A stretch of DNA of 64,000 nucleotides from Pyxidicoccus sp. MSG2 (GTDB taxonomy: Bacteria > Myxococcota > Myxococcia > Myxococcales > Myxococcaceae): positions 11,494,001-11,558,000 of the forward strand of contig NZ_JAPNKC010000001.1 in assembly GCF_026626705.1 (NCBI RefSeq). The letters are read 5' to 3'. This document shows, piece by piece, positions 34,024 to 41,995 of the stretch. The notes below the pieces were generated by a model. It worked only from the letters and a program-made list of their open reading frames with translations, was not told the origin of the DNA and did no database searches. Both the position numbers and the translations under genes were made by a program. Each line of letters starts with the position of its first letter. Within the stretch, counting starts at the first letter, position 1.

Positions 34024-34986
34024 CTAGCTCCTCCTCAGCGCCGCAGCGGCGTCCCTGACGTGGTGGAAGGGGATGAAGCCGAGTCCGGATTCGGCGCGCT
34101 CGCCGTCCGCGACCCACGAGTAATGGATGTAGTCGAGGAGGGCCATGGGCAACGTGCCGGCCCCCACGACGTCCAACGTGCGCAGCGCGGCCCGGAACAG
34201 CGGCCCCGGCAGGGGGAGCGGGCGGGCACCCGCCTGGTGGATGAGGCCGGACAGCGGCAGCACGCCCCGGCCCACGATGTTGAACTCGCCAGATGTCTCC
34301 GCGCGCAGCGCCAGGTGCAGCGCCCGCGCGGCGTCCTCTTCATGCAGCCCCTGCCAGAGCGGGTCGTACCCCAGCAGCGTGGGCACCACCCCGTGCTTGA
34401 GCAGTCGCGTGGCGGGGTTGTCCACCGAGGGGCCGAGCACCGGCGCGAAGCGCAGCACCAGCACGCGCATGTCCGGGTGGCGCTCGCGGAAGGCGCGCAC
34501 CTGGCCCTCCACCTCTACCTTGTCGGTGACGAAGCGGCTGTGCGGACACCCCTGCAGCGGGGAGTCCTCGCGCAGGAGCGCCGGGTTGTTGCCGCGCGCG
34601 CCGTACACGGCGGTCATCGATGGCACCACCAGCCGCGGAATCCGTGCGCGACCCGCCGCGGTCAGCACGTTCATGGTGCCGATGACTTCCAGTTCGTGCG
34701 CCAGCGAGCCGTTGCGGATGGGCCCGAAGAGGAAGGCCAGGTGGTAGAGCGCGTCCACGGGGCGGTCGGTGAGCGCGTCGTGCAAATCACCCTCCGCGTC
34801 GTATCGCGTGAGGTCCACCCGGTGGTACTCGACCTTGGAACCCTCGGGACGTGCCACGTCCAATACGAGGATGCTCTCCACGTCTGGATCGCGCTCCAGC
34901 CGATGCATGAGCAGCTTTCCGTAGTCTCCGCTCGCGCCGGTGACCGCGATGCGAAGCCGCCCCTTGCCTGGTCGTGACACGTCCAT
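34024..34986 (-). CDS. extended SDR (NAD-dependent epimerase-like) protein lacking the catalytic Tyr
   Basis: 320 residues. Rossmann glycine motif GASGDYG (about 17-23), an acidic residue closing strand 2 (LDVARPEG), and the family Ser block PSMTAVYG (about 120). The expected YxxxK reads FVTDK (about 150): the lysine is kept but Tyr is Phe. Either this is an SDR without standard chemistry or a binding protein. Two bases separate it from the acyltransferase, so the two are co-transcribed. No start anomaly. Confidence 0.82.
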   Translation of the reverse strand: MDVSRPGKGRLRIAVTGASGDYGKLLMHRLERDPDVESILVLDVARPEGSKVEYHRVDLTRYDAEGDLHDALTDRPVDALYHLAFLFGPIRNGSLAHELEVIGTMNVLTAAGRARIPRLVVPSMTAVYGARGNNPALLREDSPLQGCPHSRFVTDKVEVEGQVRAFRERHPDMRVLVLRFAPVLGPSVDNPATRLLKHGVVPTLLGYDPLWQGLHEEDAARALHLALRAETSGEFNIVGRGVLPLSGLIHQAGARPLPLPGPLFRAALRTLDVVGAGTLPMALLDYIHYSWVADGERAESGLGFIPFHHVRDAAAALRRS

Positions 34987-35088
34987 ACGCGGTGTCGGGT
35001 GTTAACCCAGCCGCTCGGGAATGTCAGCCAACACCGGTGCCGTCGCGCTTTACAACGTCTTCCGGGTGGCGGAGGGTGAACGATCGCC

Positions 35089-36969
35089 ATGGCTCGCATC
35101 GCCCGTCTCAGTGACGTCCTCATCAACAAGATCGCCGCCGGCGAGGTGGTGGAGCGTCCCGCCTCCGTGGTGAAGGAGCTGGTGGAGAACTCGCTCGACG
35201 CCGAGGCCAGCACCATTCGCGTCGAGCTGGAGGGCGGGGGCGTGGACCGCATCATCGTGTCCGATGACGGGCACGGCATGGGACGCCAGGACGCCGTCGC
35301 GTGTCTGGAGCGTCACGCCACCAGCAAGCTGCGCGAGCTGGACGACCTCTTCCACATCGACTCCATGGGGTTTCGGGGCGAGGCGATTCCGGCCATCGCC
35401 TCCGTCTCCCGCTTCACACTCCACACCGCGGAGGTCGGCGCCGAGGTGGGCACGCGCGTGGTGGTGGAGGGCGGAGGCCCGCCGCTGGTGGAGGACGCGC
35501 CGCCGCGCACCGGCACCGTCATCACCGTGGAGGACCTCTTCTTCAACGTGCCCGCGCGCCGCAAGTTCCTCCGCCGGGGCGACACCGAATTGAAGCACGC
35601 GGAGGAGGCTGTGGTGCGCCTGGCACTGGCGTACCCGGAGGTGGGCTTCTTCGCCTCGCACGAGGGCGCCACGCTCTTCTCCAGCGCGGCCTGCCCGGAC
35701 GACCCGCGCGAGCGCATCGCCGCGGCGCTGGGCCCCACCGCGCACCCGCACCTGTTCCCCGTGGAGGAGCGGCGGCTGGGCGTCACCGTCACCGGGTACG
35801 CCGCGTCACCTGAATTCACCTTCAACAACGCGCGCGGCCTCTACACCTACGTCAACCGGCGTTACGTGAGAGATCGCGGACTCATCGGCACCATCCAGCG
35901 CGCGTACCAGGACTTCCTCGCGTCGGGCCGGCAGCCGGTGGTGGTGCTCCACATCGACGTGGACCCGCGCGCGGTGGACGTCAACGTGCACCCGCAGAAG
36001 CTCGAGGTGCGCTTCGCCGACGCGCGCGGCGTGCAGGAGGCGCTCACCGCCGCGCTCACCCGCATGCTGCGCGCCGCCCCGTGGCTGGGCGCCGCGGCGG
36101 ACGCCAACGTTCCGCAGCCGGGCCAGCCGCGCGAGGCCGCCCACTACGCGCAAGCCGTGGAGCGCTTCCTCACCCGCGCCCAGGAGGCGACGTGGGGCGC
36201 GCCGTTGCCCACCGCGATGGACGCGCCGGGTGCTCCGTCCGCGCCGCCGCGCGCGCCACTGGGGCCATTTCCCACGGGCCCGGCGGGGCAGGGGGCCCGG
36301 CCGGGAGCGCTGCCCTTCGCGCCGGGCGCGGGACAGGCGCCTGCCTTCGGTCAGGCGCAGCCGCAACTCAACGAGGCCCCGCCGCCCGGCTACTTCGCGG
36401 CGCTGCGGCCCATGGGCCTGTTGGGCGGACGCTTCCACGTGTGCGAGGGCCCCGGTGGCACGCTGGTGGTGTTGGATCCGCACGCCGCGCTGGAGCGGGC
36501 TCGGCTGACGGGCTACCTGCGCGCGCTGGAGGACGGGAAGGGCCCCCCGGCGCCGTCGTTGTTTGGCACCACGCTGGAGATGCCGCTTCCGGCGGCGAAG
36601 GCGCTGGTGGAAGGACGTGAGGCGCTCACGCGGCTGGGCTTCGACGTGGAGCCCTTCGGCGGCACCACGGTGGCGCTGAAGACGGCACCGCCGGGGCTGG
36701 AGGGCGCGGATGCGCGCTCGCTGCTGGAGGCACTGGCCCGCGCGCTGCCGCCCAAGGGAGCCACGCTGGACGCGGTGTCCCTGGCGGAAGCGGTGCGGGT
36801 GATGGCCTGCCACGCCGCGCGCCGCGCCAGCGCCACGCCCCTCACCGACGCGCAGCTCCGCGCGCTGCTGGGCGAGCTGGACCGTGCCGACTTCCACCCC
36901 CCCTGCATCCACGGCACGGTGGTGGTGCTGGAGATGCCGCTGCTGGAGCTGGAGCGCCGCGCCCGCTGA
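35089..36969 (+). CDS. mutL: DNA mismatch repair protein MutL
   Basis: 626 residues. The GHKL ATPase domain is complete: NKIAAGEVVERPASVVKELV, DDGHGM, ATSKL, GFRGEA, NVPARRKFL, and YVNRRYVRD; DVNVHPQKLEVRF closes it. A Pro/Gly/Ala linker (about 345-440) leads to the dimerisation domain. The endonuclease motif reads DPHAALERARLT (about 462), keeping Asp, His, Ala and the first Glu but losing the second Glu; MACHAARRA and CIHG are partial matches to the other metal motifs. No mutS is adjacent. Divergent from the SDR gene. Confidence 0.96.
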   Translation: MARIARLSDVLINKIAAGEVVERPASVVKELVENSLDAEASTIRVELEGGGVDRIIVSDDGHGMGRQDAVACLERHATSKLRELDDLFHIDSMGFRGEAIPAIASVSRFTLHTAEVGAEVGTRVVVEGGGPPLVEDAPPRTGTVITVEDLFFNVPARRKFLRRGDTELKHAEEAVVRLALAYPEVGFFASHEGATLFSSAACPDDPRERIAAALGPTAHPHLFPVEERRLGVTVTGYAASPEFTFNNARGLYTYVNRRYVRDRGLIGTIQRAYQDFLASGRQPVVVLHIDVDPRAVDVNVHPQKLEVRFADARGVQEALTAALTRMLRAAPWLGAAADANVPQPGQPREAAHYAQAVERFLTRAQEATWGAPLPTAMDAPGAPSAPPRAPLGPFPTGPAGQGARPGALPFAPGAGQAPAFGQAQPQLNEAPPPGYFAALRPMGLLGGRFHVCEGPGGTLVVLDPHAALERARLTGYLRALEDGKGPPAPSLFGTTLEMPLPAAKALVEGREALTRLGFDVEPFGGTTVALKTAPPGLEGADARSLLEALARALPPKGATLDAVSLAEAVRVMACHAARRASATPLTDAQLRALLGELDRADFHPPCIHGTVVVLEMPLLELERRAR

Positions 36970-37022
36970 CGGGTACGTGCCGGAATCCCCAGTGACGCCG
37001 CGTGCTTGCGCCCGCCGGAAAA

Positions 37023-37050
37023 TTGACGCGTGGGAGTCCCCTGCTACGGT
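37023..37050 (+). promoter_or_regulatory. sigma-70-type promoter before a 51-residue gene
   Basis: TTGACG (37023-37028) and TACGGT (37045-37050) are 16 bases apart, about 80 bases before the ATG at 37132. Confidence 0.4.
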
Positions 37051-37131
37051 GCGCCACACGCCTGTAGCACCGGGCGGACCCTGCAAGGACGTACGCGACG
37101 GACACCCACGGCAACGCACAGGAGCGGGCAC

Positions 37132-37287
37132 ATGCGCGGTGTGATCACCCTGCGGGACGTGGTGGCCAACCTGGACGTCGTGCTCCGCGAGTTCGGCGCG
37201 TTGTGCGTCGTGCGCTGCCTCCTCGCGTCGCTGCGTCGCAAGCAGACCACCTTCCTGGAAATCGCGCTGCGTCCCAAGCGCCCCTGA
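37132..37287 (+). CDS. 51-residue protein of unknown function
   Basis: ATG 37132 follows CAGGAGCGGG by a normal spacing and a promoter-like pair lies upstream. The protein has an amphipathic helix with two cysteines (25 and 29: GALCVVRCLLASLRRKQTTF) and a basic end. Codon use is as G/C-rich as its neighbours. No family recognised. It is separated from the barrel gene by 37 bases and may be co-transcribed with it. Confidence 0.55.
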   Translation: MRGVITLRDVVANLDVVLREFGALCVVRCLLASLRRKQTTFLEIALRPKRP

Positions 37288-37324
37288 AGCCCCGGCCATT
37301 CGCCAGGGCCCCCAGAGTCCATTG

Positions 37325-38041
37325 ATGCTCCGCCGCCTCCTCCCGCCGCTCGCCCTGCTCATCGCCGCCCCCGTTGCCGCCCAGGACTCCGACGAGTCTG
37401 AAGAAGAGGTCCCCACGTCGCTGGACGGGGTGGGGCGCATCTCCATCCAGGGCGGCTACCGCTTCACGTCCAACGAGACGTTCTACAAGAGCTGGTACAG
37501 CCGCGACCTCAACAAGGACCTGCCGCGCGCCCGCGAGGCCACGGGCGGTCCGCTGGCGGTGGGCACCTTCGCCTACGCCATCAACGACCTGGTGGAGCTG
37601 GGCATCGACCTGTTCGTCACCGGCGGGCGGCTCTACGTCAACTCGCCCGAGGGCGAGCAGCCCATCGACACCCTGAGCTACGGCGCCGCCGTGGGCCTGC
37701 GCTTCCAGACGGTGCTGCCGGAGGTGGGCCCGTATGGACTCCTGCCCTTCGCGGGCATTGCCACCGGACCCTCGCTCGCCTCGTCGAAGCGCAAGGGAGA
37801 GACGGTGCAGGAGACCACCACCCAGATCTGGATGGGCTCGCTCGGGACCACGCTGCGCCTGTCGCCGCGCTGGGGCGTCACGGCCGAGTACCGCCTCGCC
37901 TTCCTCCGCGGGCCCGTGGGCCCCAAGGACGACAAAGGGGCTCGAATCGGCAGCTTCAGCAATGGCGGTAGCTGGTTCTCCGTGGGCGTGACATACAGCT
38001 TCCCAGCCGAGCCGACGCGGCCCCTGTCTGGAAGATTGTAG
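37325..38041 (+). CDS. predicted outer-membrane beta-barrel protein
   Basis: 238 residues. Signal peptide MLRRLLPPLALLIAAPVAAQ, then an acidic stretch and alternating barrel strands (GRISIQGGYRFTS, WGVTAEYRLAFL, WFSVGVTYSF). The C-terminal strand ends YSFPAEPT..GRL rather than a terminal Phe. ATG 37325 is preferred to the TTG just before it. Function unknown; it lies first in a run of three envelope genes on the same strand. Confidence 0.65.
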   Translation: MLRRLLPPLALLIAAPVAAQDSDESEEEVPTSLDGVGRISIQGGYRFTSNETFYKSWYSRDLNKDLPRAREATGGPLAVGTFAYAINDLVELGIDLFVTGGRLYVNSPEGEQPIDTLSYGAAVGLRFQTVLPEVGPYGLLPFAGIATGPSLASSKRKGETVQETTTQIWMGSLGTTLRLSPRWGVTAEYRLAFLRGPVGPKDDKGARIGSFSNGGSWFSVGVTYSFPAEPTRPLSGRL

Positions 38042-38150
38042 GGGAGGCGGGCGGGCGTGGCCCGTCTGTCTGCTTTCCGGAAATGGACTGGCCGCGCGGG
38101 GCTGTTCCGCTCCGGAATTTATCGCCATACGCCCCGGAGAACTCCTTACG

Positions 38151-39149
38151 ATGCGTGAGTCGGCCGAAGTCGTTTCCGCGCCCAGGAAGATGTCCATGCC
38201 AGAGCAGCCGAAGACCGATGTGGAGAAGGAGCTGGCGGATCTCCGCCGCGAAATCGTCGAGGCCCGCAACCTCGTCATCAAGAGCGACAACCTGCTGAAG
38301 AACCTCCATGCGGAGGTGAAGGCGGTTGGCAAGCGTCACGAGGACTTCCAGAAGCGCCAGTGGCTGTCGTCCGCCGTGGCCTACGTCCTCTTCGCGGTCA
38401 TCGCCGTGGGCGCCGCGCTGATGATCACCAGCGCGCGCAGCTCCAGCGCCACCAACGAGCGCGAGCGGCTGGAGAAGATGGTCGCAGACCTGTCCTCTCA
38501 GCTGGAGAAGCAGCGCGGGGATGTGGCCACGCACCAGACGGCGCAGCGCGCCGCGGGCGAGGTCTACAAGATGATGACCACGCTCCCCGGCGACGAGCGC
38601 CTCAAGGGCATCGACGCGCTGGTGAAGCTGGACACCTCCCGCCTGTCCTCCCTGGAGCGCCAGGCCCTCAACGACCGCGCCACCGCGCTGCGCCGCGAGA
38701 CGGGCGACGCCGCCTTCGAGCGCGGGAAGATCGCCTTCCGCAAGAACGAGATGGCGAGCGTCATCTCGGAGATGGAGCGCTTCCTGGCCATGAACCCGCC
38801 GCAGGAGCAGGCGCTCGACGCGTCCTTCTTCCTCGGCACGGCCTACAACAACTCCCGTCAGCACGACAAGGCGGTGCCGCTGCTGGCCCGCTTCGTCGAG
38901 GGCGACAAGGCCTCCAAGACGCGCGACTACGCCATGCTGCTGCTGGCCCAGTCGTACCAGGAGGTCGGCCAGATGGAGAAGGCGCTGGAGACCGCGCGCG
39001 ACGCGGCCGGCACCTATCCCAACAGCCAGTACCAGCCGCAGTTCCGCGGCCGCATCGCCACGGTGAAGCGCGCCATGAACCCCGAGGCCGCCGCGGCCCC
39101 GGGCGCTCCCGCCGCCGCGCCCGCGGTGGCCACGCCCGCCGGCCAGTAG
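38151..39149 (+). CDS. coiled-coil/transmembrane/TPR protein
   Basis: 332 residues. A cytoplasmic N-terminal coiled coil (about 20-70), one transmembrane helix (about 77-99, SAVAYVLFAVIAVGAALMI), a second coiled coil, and periplasmic TPR-like repeats (about 185-305: AFERGKIAFRKNEMASVISE, ASFFLGTAYNNSRQHDKAVP, AMLLLAQSYQEVGQMEKALE), ending in an Ala/Pro-rich tail. This is a scaffold architecture. ATG 38151 follows GGAGA by 10 bases. Partner unknown. Confidence 0.7.
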   Translation: MRESAEVVSAPRKMSMPEQPKTDVEKELADLRREIVEARNLVIKSDNLLKNLHAEVKAVGKRHEDFQKRQWLSSAVAYVLFAVIAVGAALMITSARSSSATNERERLEKMVADLSSQLEKQRGDVATHQTAQRAAGEVYKMMTTLPGDERLKGIDALVKLDTSRLSSLERQALNDRATALRRETGDAAFERGKIAFRKNEMASVISEMERFLAMNPPQEQALDASFFLGTAYNNSRQHDKAVPLLARFVEGDKASKTRDYAMLLLAQSYQEVGQMEKALETARDAAGTYPNSQYQPQFRGRIATVKRAMNPEAAAAPGAPAAAPAVATPAGQ

Positions 39150-39164
39150 GGCCTCCGGGCGGCC

Positions 39165-39184
39165 GGGCCCCCACGAAGGGGCCC
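39165..39184 (+). terminator. GC hairpin after the TPR gene
   Basis: GGGCCCC (39165-39171) pairs with GGGGCCC (39178-39184) around a 6-base loop, 16 bases after the stop. No T tract. Confidence 0.4.
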
Positions 39185-39261
39185 ACAACCTCCCACCGGA
39201 TGACGGTGGAGGCCACGGAAGCGTTGCCACACGGGGTCCACGGTCGTAAGACCTGGGCCCC

Positions 39262-39774
39262 GTGTCCGTTCCCGACCCCCGGAAAGACCCCCGCTTCCGC
39301 CGCTACCGCGGTGGCGCGTACGGCGTGTACATCCTGCTCACCACGTTGTTCTCGGTGTGGATCCTCTGGAACGTGGGCCGCTCGGTGGCCGCCATGACGC
39401 CGGAGAGGCCGCCCGCCGCCGCCCAGTTGCTCACCTTCCGCGAGTGCCTGGACGGCGCGCAGGCGCTGTGGGCGGAGCTGGAGTCCGAGCGCGAGAAGCT
39501 GGTGCGCGTGTCCCCCGCCCGCAACGTGGACCGGCAGTGGATGGGCTTCCGCACTGCCTGGTTGGAGCGGCTGCGCCAGCGCGAGTCCATGTGCGGGCTC
39601 GACTCGAGAGATCGCGAGTCGCTGCGCGTGGTGTTCCGCCGCCTGGAGGGCGTGCAGGACCTCTACACCATCCACGCGGTGCAGTACGCGGGCGAGGTGG
39701 GCGGCGCGGTGGACGCGCTGCACGCCGCCTTCGCCACCGCGCGCAAGAGCCCGGGCGCCGGTCGGCTGCCCTGA
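39262..39774 (+). CDS. single-pass membrane protein of unknown function
   Basis: 170 residues. A basic N-terminus (DPRKDPRFRRYRGG) precedes one transmembrane helix (about 19-43, YGVYILLTTLFSVWILWNV); the remaining about 125 residues form predicted helices with Cys62 and Cys111. GTG start with no strong Shine-Dalgarno. It follows the coiled-coil/TPR gene in the same direction and converges on the lipoprotein gene 6 bases away. No family recognised. Confidence 0.6.
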   Translation: MSVPDPRKDPRFRRYRGGAYGVYILLTTLFSVWILWNVGRSVAAMTPERPPAAAQLLTFRECLDGAQALWAELESEREKLVRVSPARNVDRQWMGFRTAWLERLRQRESMCGLDSRDRESLRVVFRRLEGVQDLYTIHAVQYAGEVGGAVDALHAAFATARKSPGAGRLP

Positions 39775-39780
39775 GCGCCT

Positions 39781-41412
39781 TCAGCGCACCGGCATCAGCG
39801 CGGTGTAGCGGCCCTGCTGGTCCGACACCGCCTGCGACAGCAGCACCGTGGTGGGCCGGCCCTCCAGCGTCACCACCCGGTAGAAGCGGATGGAGGCATA
39901 GGGCACGACGTGCGAGGTGCCCGCGTCCGCATCGCCCTCCGTCACCCGGCCGCTGACGGTGCGGCCCTTCTGCAGCGGGAAGGTGGCCAGCACCTGCGGC
40001 GTGTCGTCCTCGCCGGGCAGCACGGTGACGGTGCGACTGACGCGCGGCAGGTTCTCCGTGGGCACGAAGTCCACGCGGTACACGGCCGGGTCCAACCGCA
40101 GCTTGAAGGCGCCCAGGTTGTCCGTGGTACCCAGCGCCTCGCCGCCCGCGGGCGGACGCGGCCAGCCCGGCACCTGGCCCACCGGCTCCGCCACCACGCG
40201 CACGCCCGGCGCCGGGTTGGTGGTGTCCGGCAGCAGGAGGGCGCCCTGGACGATGCGCCGGTCCGGGCAGAGGACGTCCGGCAGCGTGGCCCCGGTGCGC
40301 GGCACCTCCACCGACTGCACCGTGAGGCCCGAGGTGGCACCCGGCGGAGGCACCACCACCAGCGACAGCGTCCCGCCCGGTGCGGACGGCAGCGTATCCG
40401 CGGTGAATCGCCCCTCGGCGCCGGTGGTGGCCAGCGGACCGCGGAAGGTGCCGCCTCCGCCCACCTCGCCCTGGAGCGAGACGGTGGCGCCCGCCACCGG
40501 CCGGCCGTCCAGGCCCACCACCCGGCCCGTCACCCGCACCGGCGTGCCGTAGTCGCCCAGCGTCAGCGGCTCGGTGAGCGGCGCGCGCGGGTCCACGGTG
40601 AAGGTCTTCTGCGGCACCCACGGGGCCGTGCCGGTGGCCGTCACGCGGAGCAGGAGCGCGGTGCGCCGCGCCGCCTCGCCAGGGATGACGATGGTGAAGG
40701 CGCCCGTGCCGCGCGTCACCGGCACGCGCTGGGACAGGGCCGTGAGGTCCGAGTCCAGGGCCTGGATTTCAAGGGACGCGTCCACCAGCACGCCTGCCTG
40801 GCGCTCCACCTTCCCGCTCAGCCGCGCCAGCGTGTCCGCGGCGGGCAGCACCATGTCCAGCGGCACCGTGGCGCCCGGCTCCACGTGGCTGGTGCCCCGC
40901 ACCGGAGGCACCTCCACGTCGTCGGCCGTCAGCGTCACCGTGTACCCGCCGGTGCCCACCGGAAGCGCCCAGGCGCCATTGATGGGCACCAGCGCCGCGT
41001 CGTACTGCCGCACCACGCCGGGCAGCAGGAGGCTCTCGCCCGTGGCGCGCAGGTGGAGGGGCTCGGAGTAGGGGCGCATGGCGACCCCGCCGTCCTCCGC
41101 TGGCAGCGACGTGGCGCGCATCACCCGCCCCGCCACGGCGCCGGGGGCGAACAGCTCCAGGTTCTGCTCCGGCCGCAGGCCCTCCACGCGGAAGTCCTGC
41201 GCGTTGCGCCGCTCCTGGGGGTTGGGCACCACCTCCACGACGATGTCGCGGCCCGGATCTCCACAGCCGTCCGGGAAGCACACCTCGTCGACGCCGCACT
41301 CGTCATCCGAGCTGCACACCAACTGGCTGGGGTCCGGCTCCTCTTCCAATAGCGCGCAGCCGGCGCCCGCGAGCACCGCCAGCAGCGCGAGCCCCGCGCC
41401 CCGGCGAGTCAC
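39781..41412 (-). CDS. lipoprotein with carboxypeptidase-regulatory-like repeats
   Basis: 543 residues. Lipobox LAGAGC (Cys19), a short Cys segment (VCSSDDECGVDEVCFPDGCG), then several beta-sandwich units. At least three match carboxypeptidase-regulatory/CnaB-like repeats, e.g. VRVTGRVVGLDGRPVAGATVSL and GRTVSGRVTEGDADAG. These folds bind or stabilise extracellular structures. GTG start inside the upstream stop (GTGA), so it is translationally coupled. Last gene of the pfkA-pkn4 operon. Confidence 0.82.
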   Translation of the reverse strand: MTRRGAGLALLAVLAGAGCALLEEEPDPSQLVCSSDDECGVDEVCFPDGCGDPGRDIVVEVVPNPQERRNAQDFRVEGLRPEQNLELFAPGAVAGRVMRATSLPAEDGGVAMRPYSEPLHLRATGESLLLPGVVRQYDAALVPINGAWALPVGTGGYTVTLTADDVEVPPVRGTSHVEPGATVPLDMVLPAADTLARLSGKVERQAGVLVDASLEIQALDSDLTALSQRVPVTRGTGAFTIVIPGEAARRTALLLRVTATGTAPWVPQKTFTVDPRAPLTEPLTLGDYGTPVRVTGRVVGLDGRPVAGATVSLQGEVGGGGTFRGPLATTGAEGRFTADTLPSAPGGTLSLVVVPPPGATSGLTVQSVEVPRTGATLPDVLCPDRRIVQGALLLPDTTNPAPGVRVVAEPVGQVPGWPRPPAGGEALGTTDNLGAFKLRLDPAVYRVDFVPTENLPRVSRTVTVLPGEDDTPQVLATFPLQKGRTVSGRVTEGDADAGTSHVVPYASIRFYRVVTLEGRPTTVLLSQAVSDQQGRYTALMPVR

Positions 41413-41969
41413 CGGCAGTCCCCCTGCACCGTGTTCACCGCCCACGCGTAGGTGGTGACGAACCCCGGGTTCTGGATGAGGGTGCCGTCCGGCAGCTCCA
41501 CCGTCTCCGAGCGCGGCACGCGGTCCACCAGCTGGGAGTCGCTCACGAGCGCCTCCACCAGATGGGGGCCCGGCGTGGCCAGCGGGTTGTTGGCGGACGC
41601 GAGGCTGATGAGCAGCGTGCCCCGGTCCGCGCGCCGGGGCTCGCGGGTGTTCGTCAGCTCGTATTGGCGGTAGGCCTGGCGGGGGTCCTGCGGGTTGTAG
41701 TCCACGTACCAGTGCACGACGATGCGGTCGTCCACGTCCGGGTCTTCCACCACCACCTCGAAGGTGAGGTCGCACTGGCCGGCGCCGAAGTCGGAGATGA
41801 TGCGCGCCTGCGGCGACACCAGGCTCTCCACGATGCGGGGGGGCCGGTTCATGAACTCGGGCACGCGGTCCAGTTGCGTGTCGTCCTGGGGAATGAGGCA
41901 GCCGGTGGCGGCCCACGCCGCGGCCACCAGCAGCACCGCCCAGGTCTGTCGCCGCGTCGTGCGTTCCAT
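41409..41969 (-). CDS. lipoprotein of unknown function
   Basis: 186 residues. Lipobox AATGC (Cys24). The mature part is a single beta-rich domain with an acidic strand EVVVEDPDVDDRIVVHWYV and a C-terminal Cys that may pair with Cys66, as in a fibronectin- or cadherin-like fold. No family named. Coupled to the following lipoprotein by a 4-base overlap and 26 bases from the sigma-54 activator, so the three belong to one transcript. Confidence 0.75.
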   Translation of the reverse strand: MERTTRRQTWAVLLVAAAWAATGCLIPQDDTQLDRVPEFMNRPPRIVESLVSPQARIISDFGAGQCDLTFEVVVEDPDVDDRIVVHWYVDYNPQDPRQAYRQYELTNTREPRRADRGTLLISLASANNPLATPGPHLVEALVSDSQLVDRVPRSETVELPDGTLIQNPGFVTTYAWAVNTVQGDCR

Positions 41970-41995
41970 CGTCCGTGCGGGCCGCCCCTCTGGGA

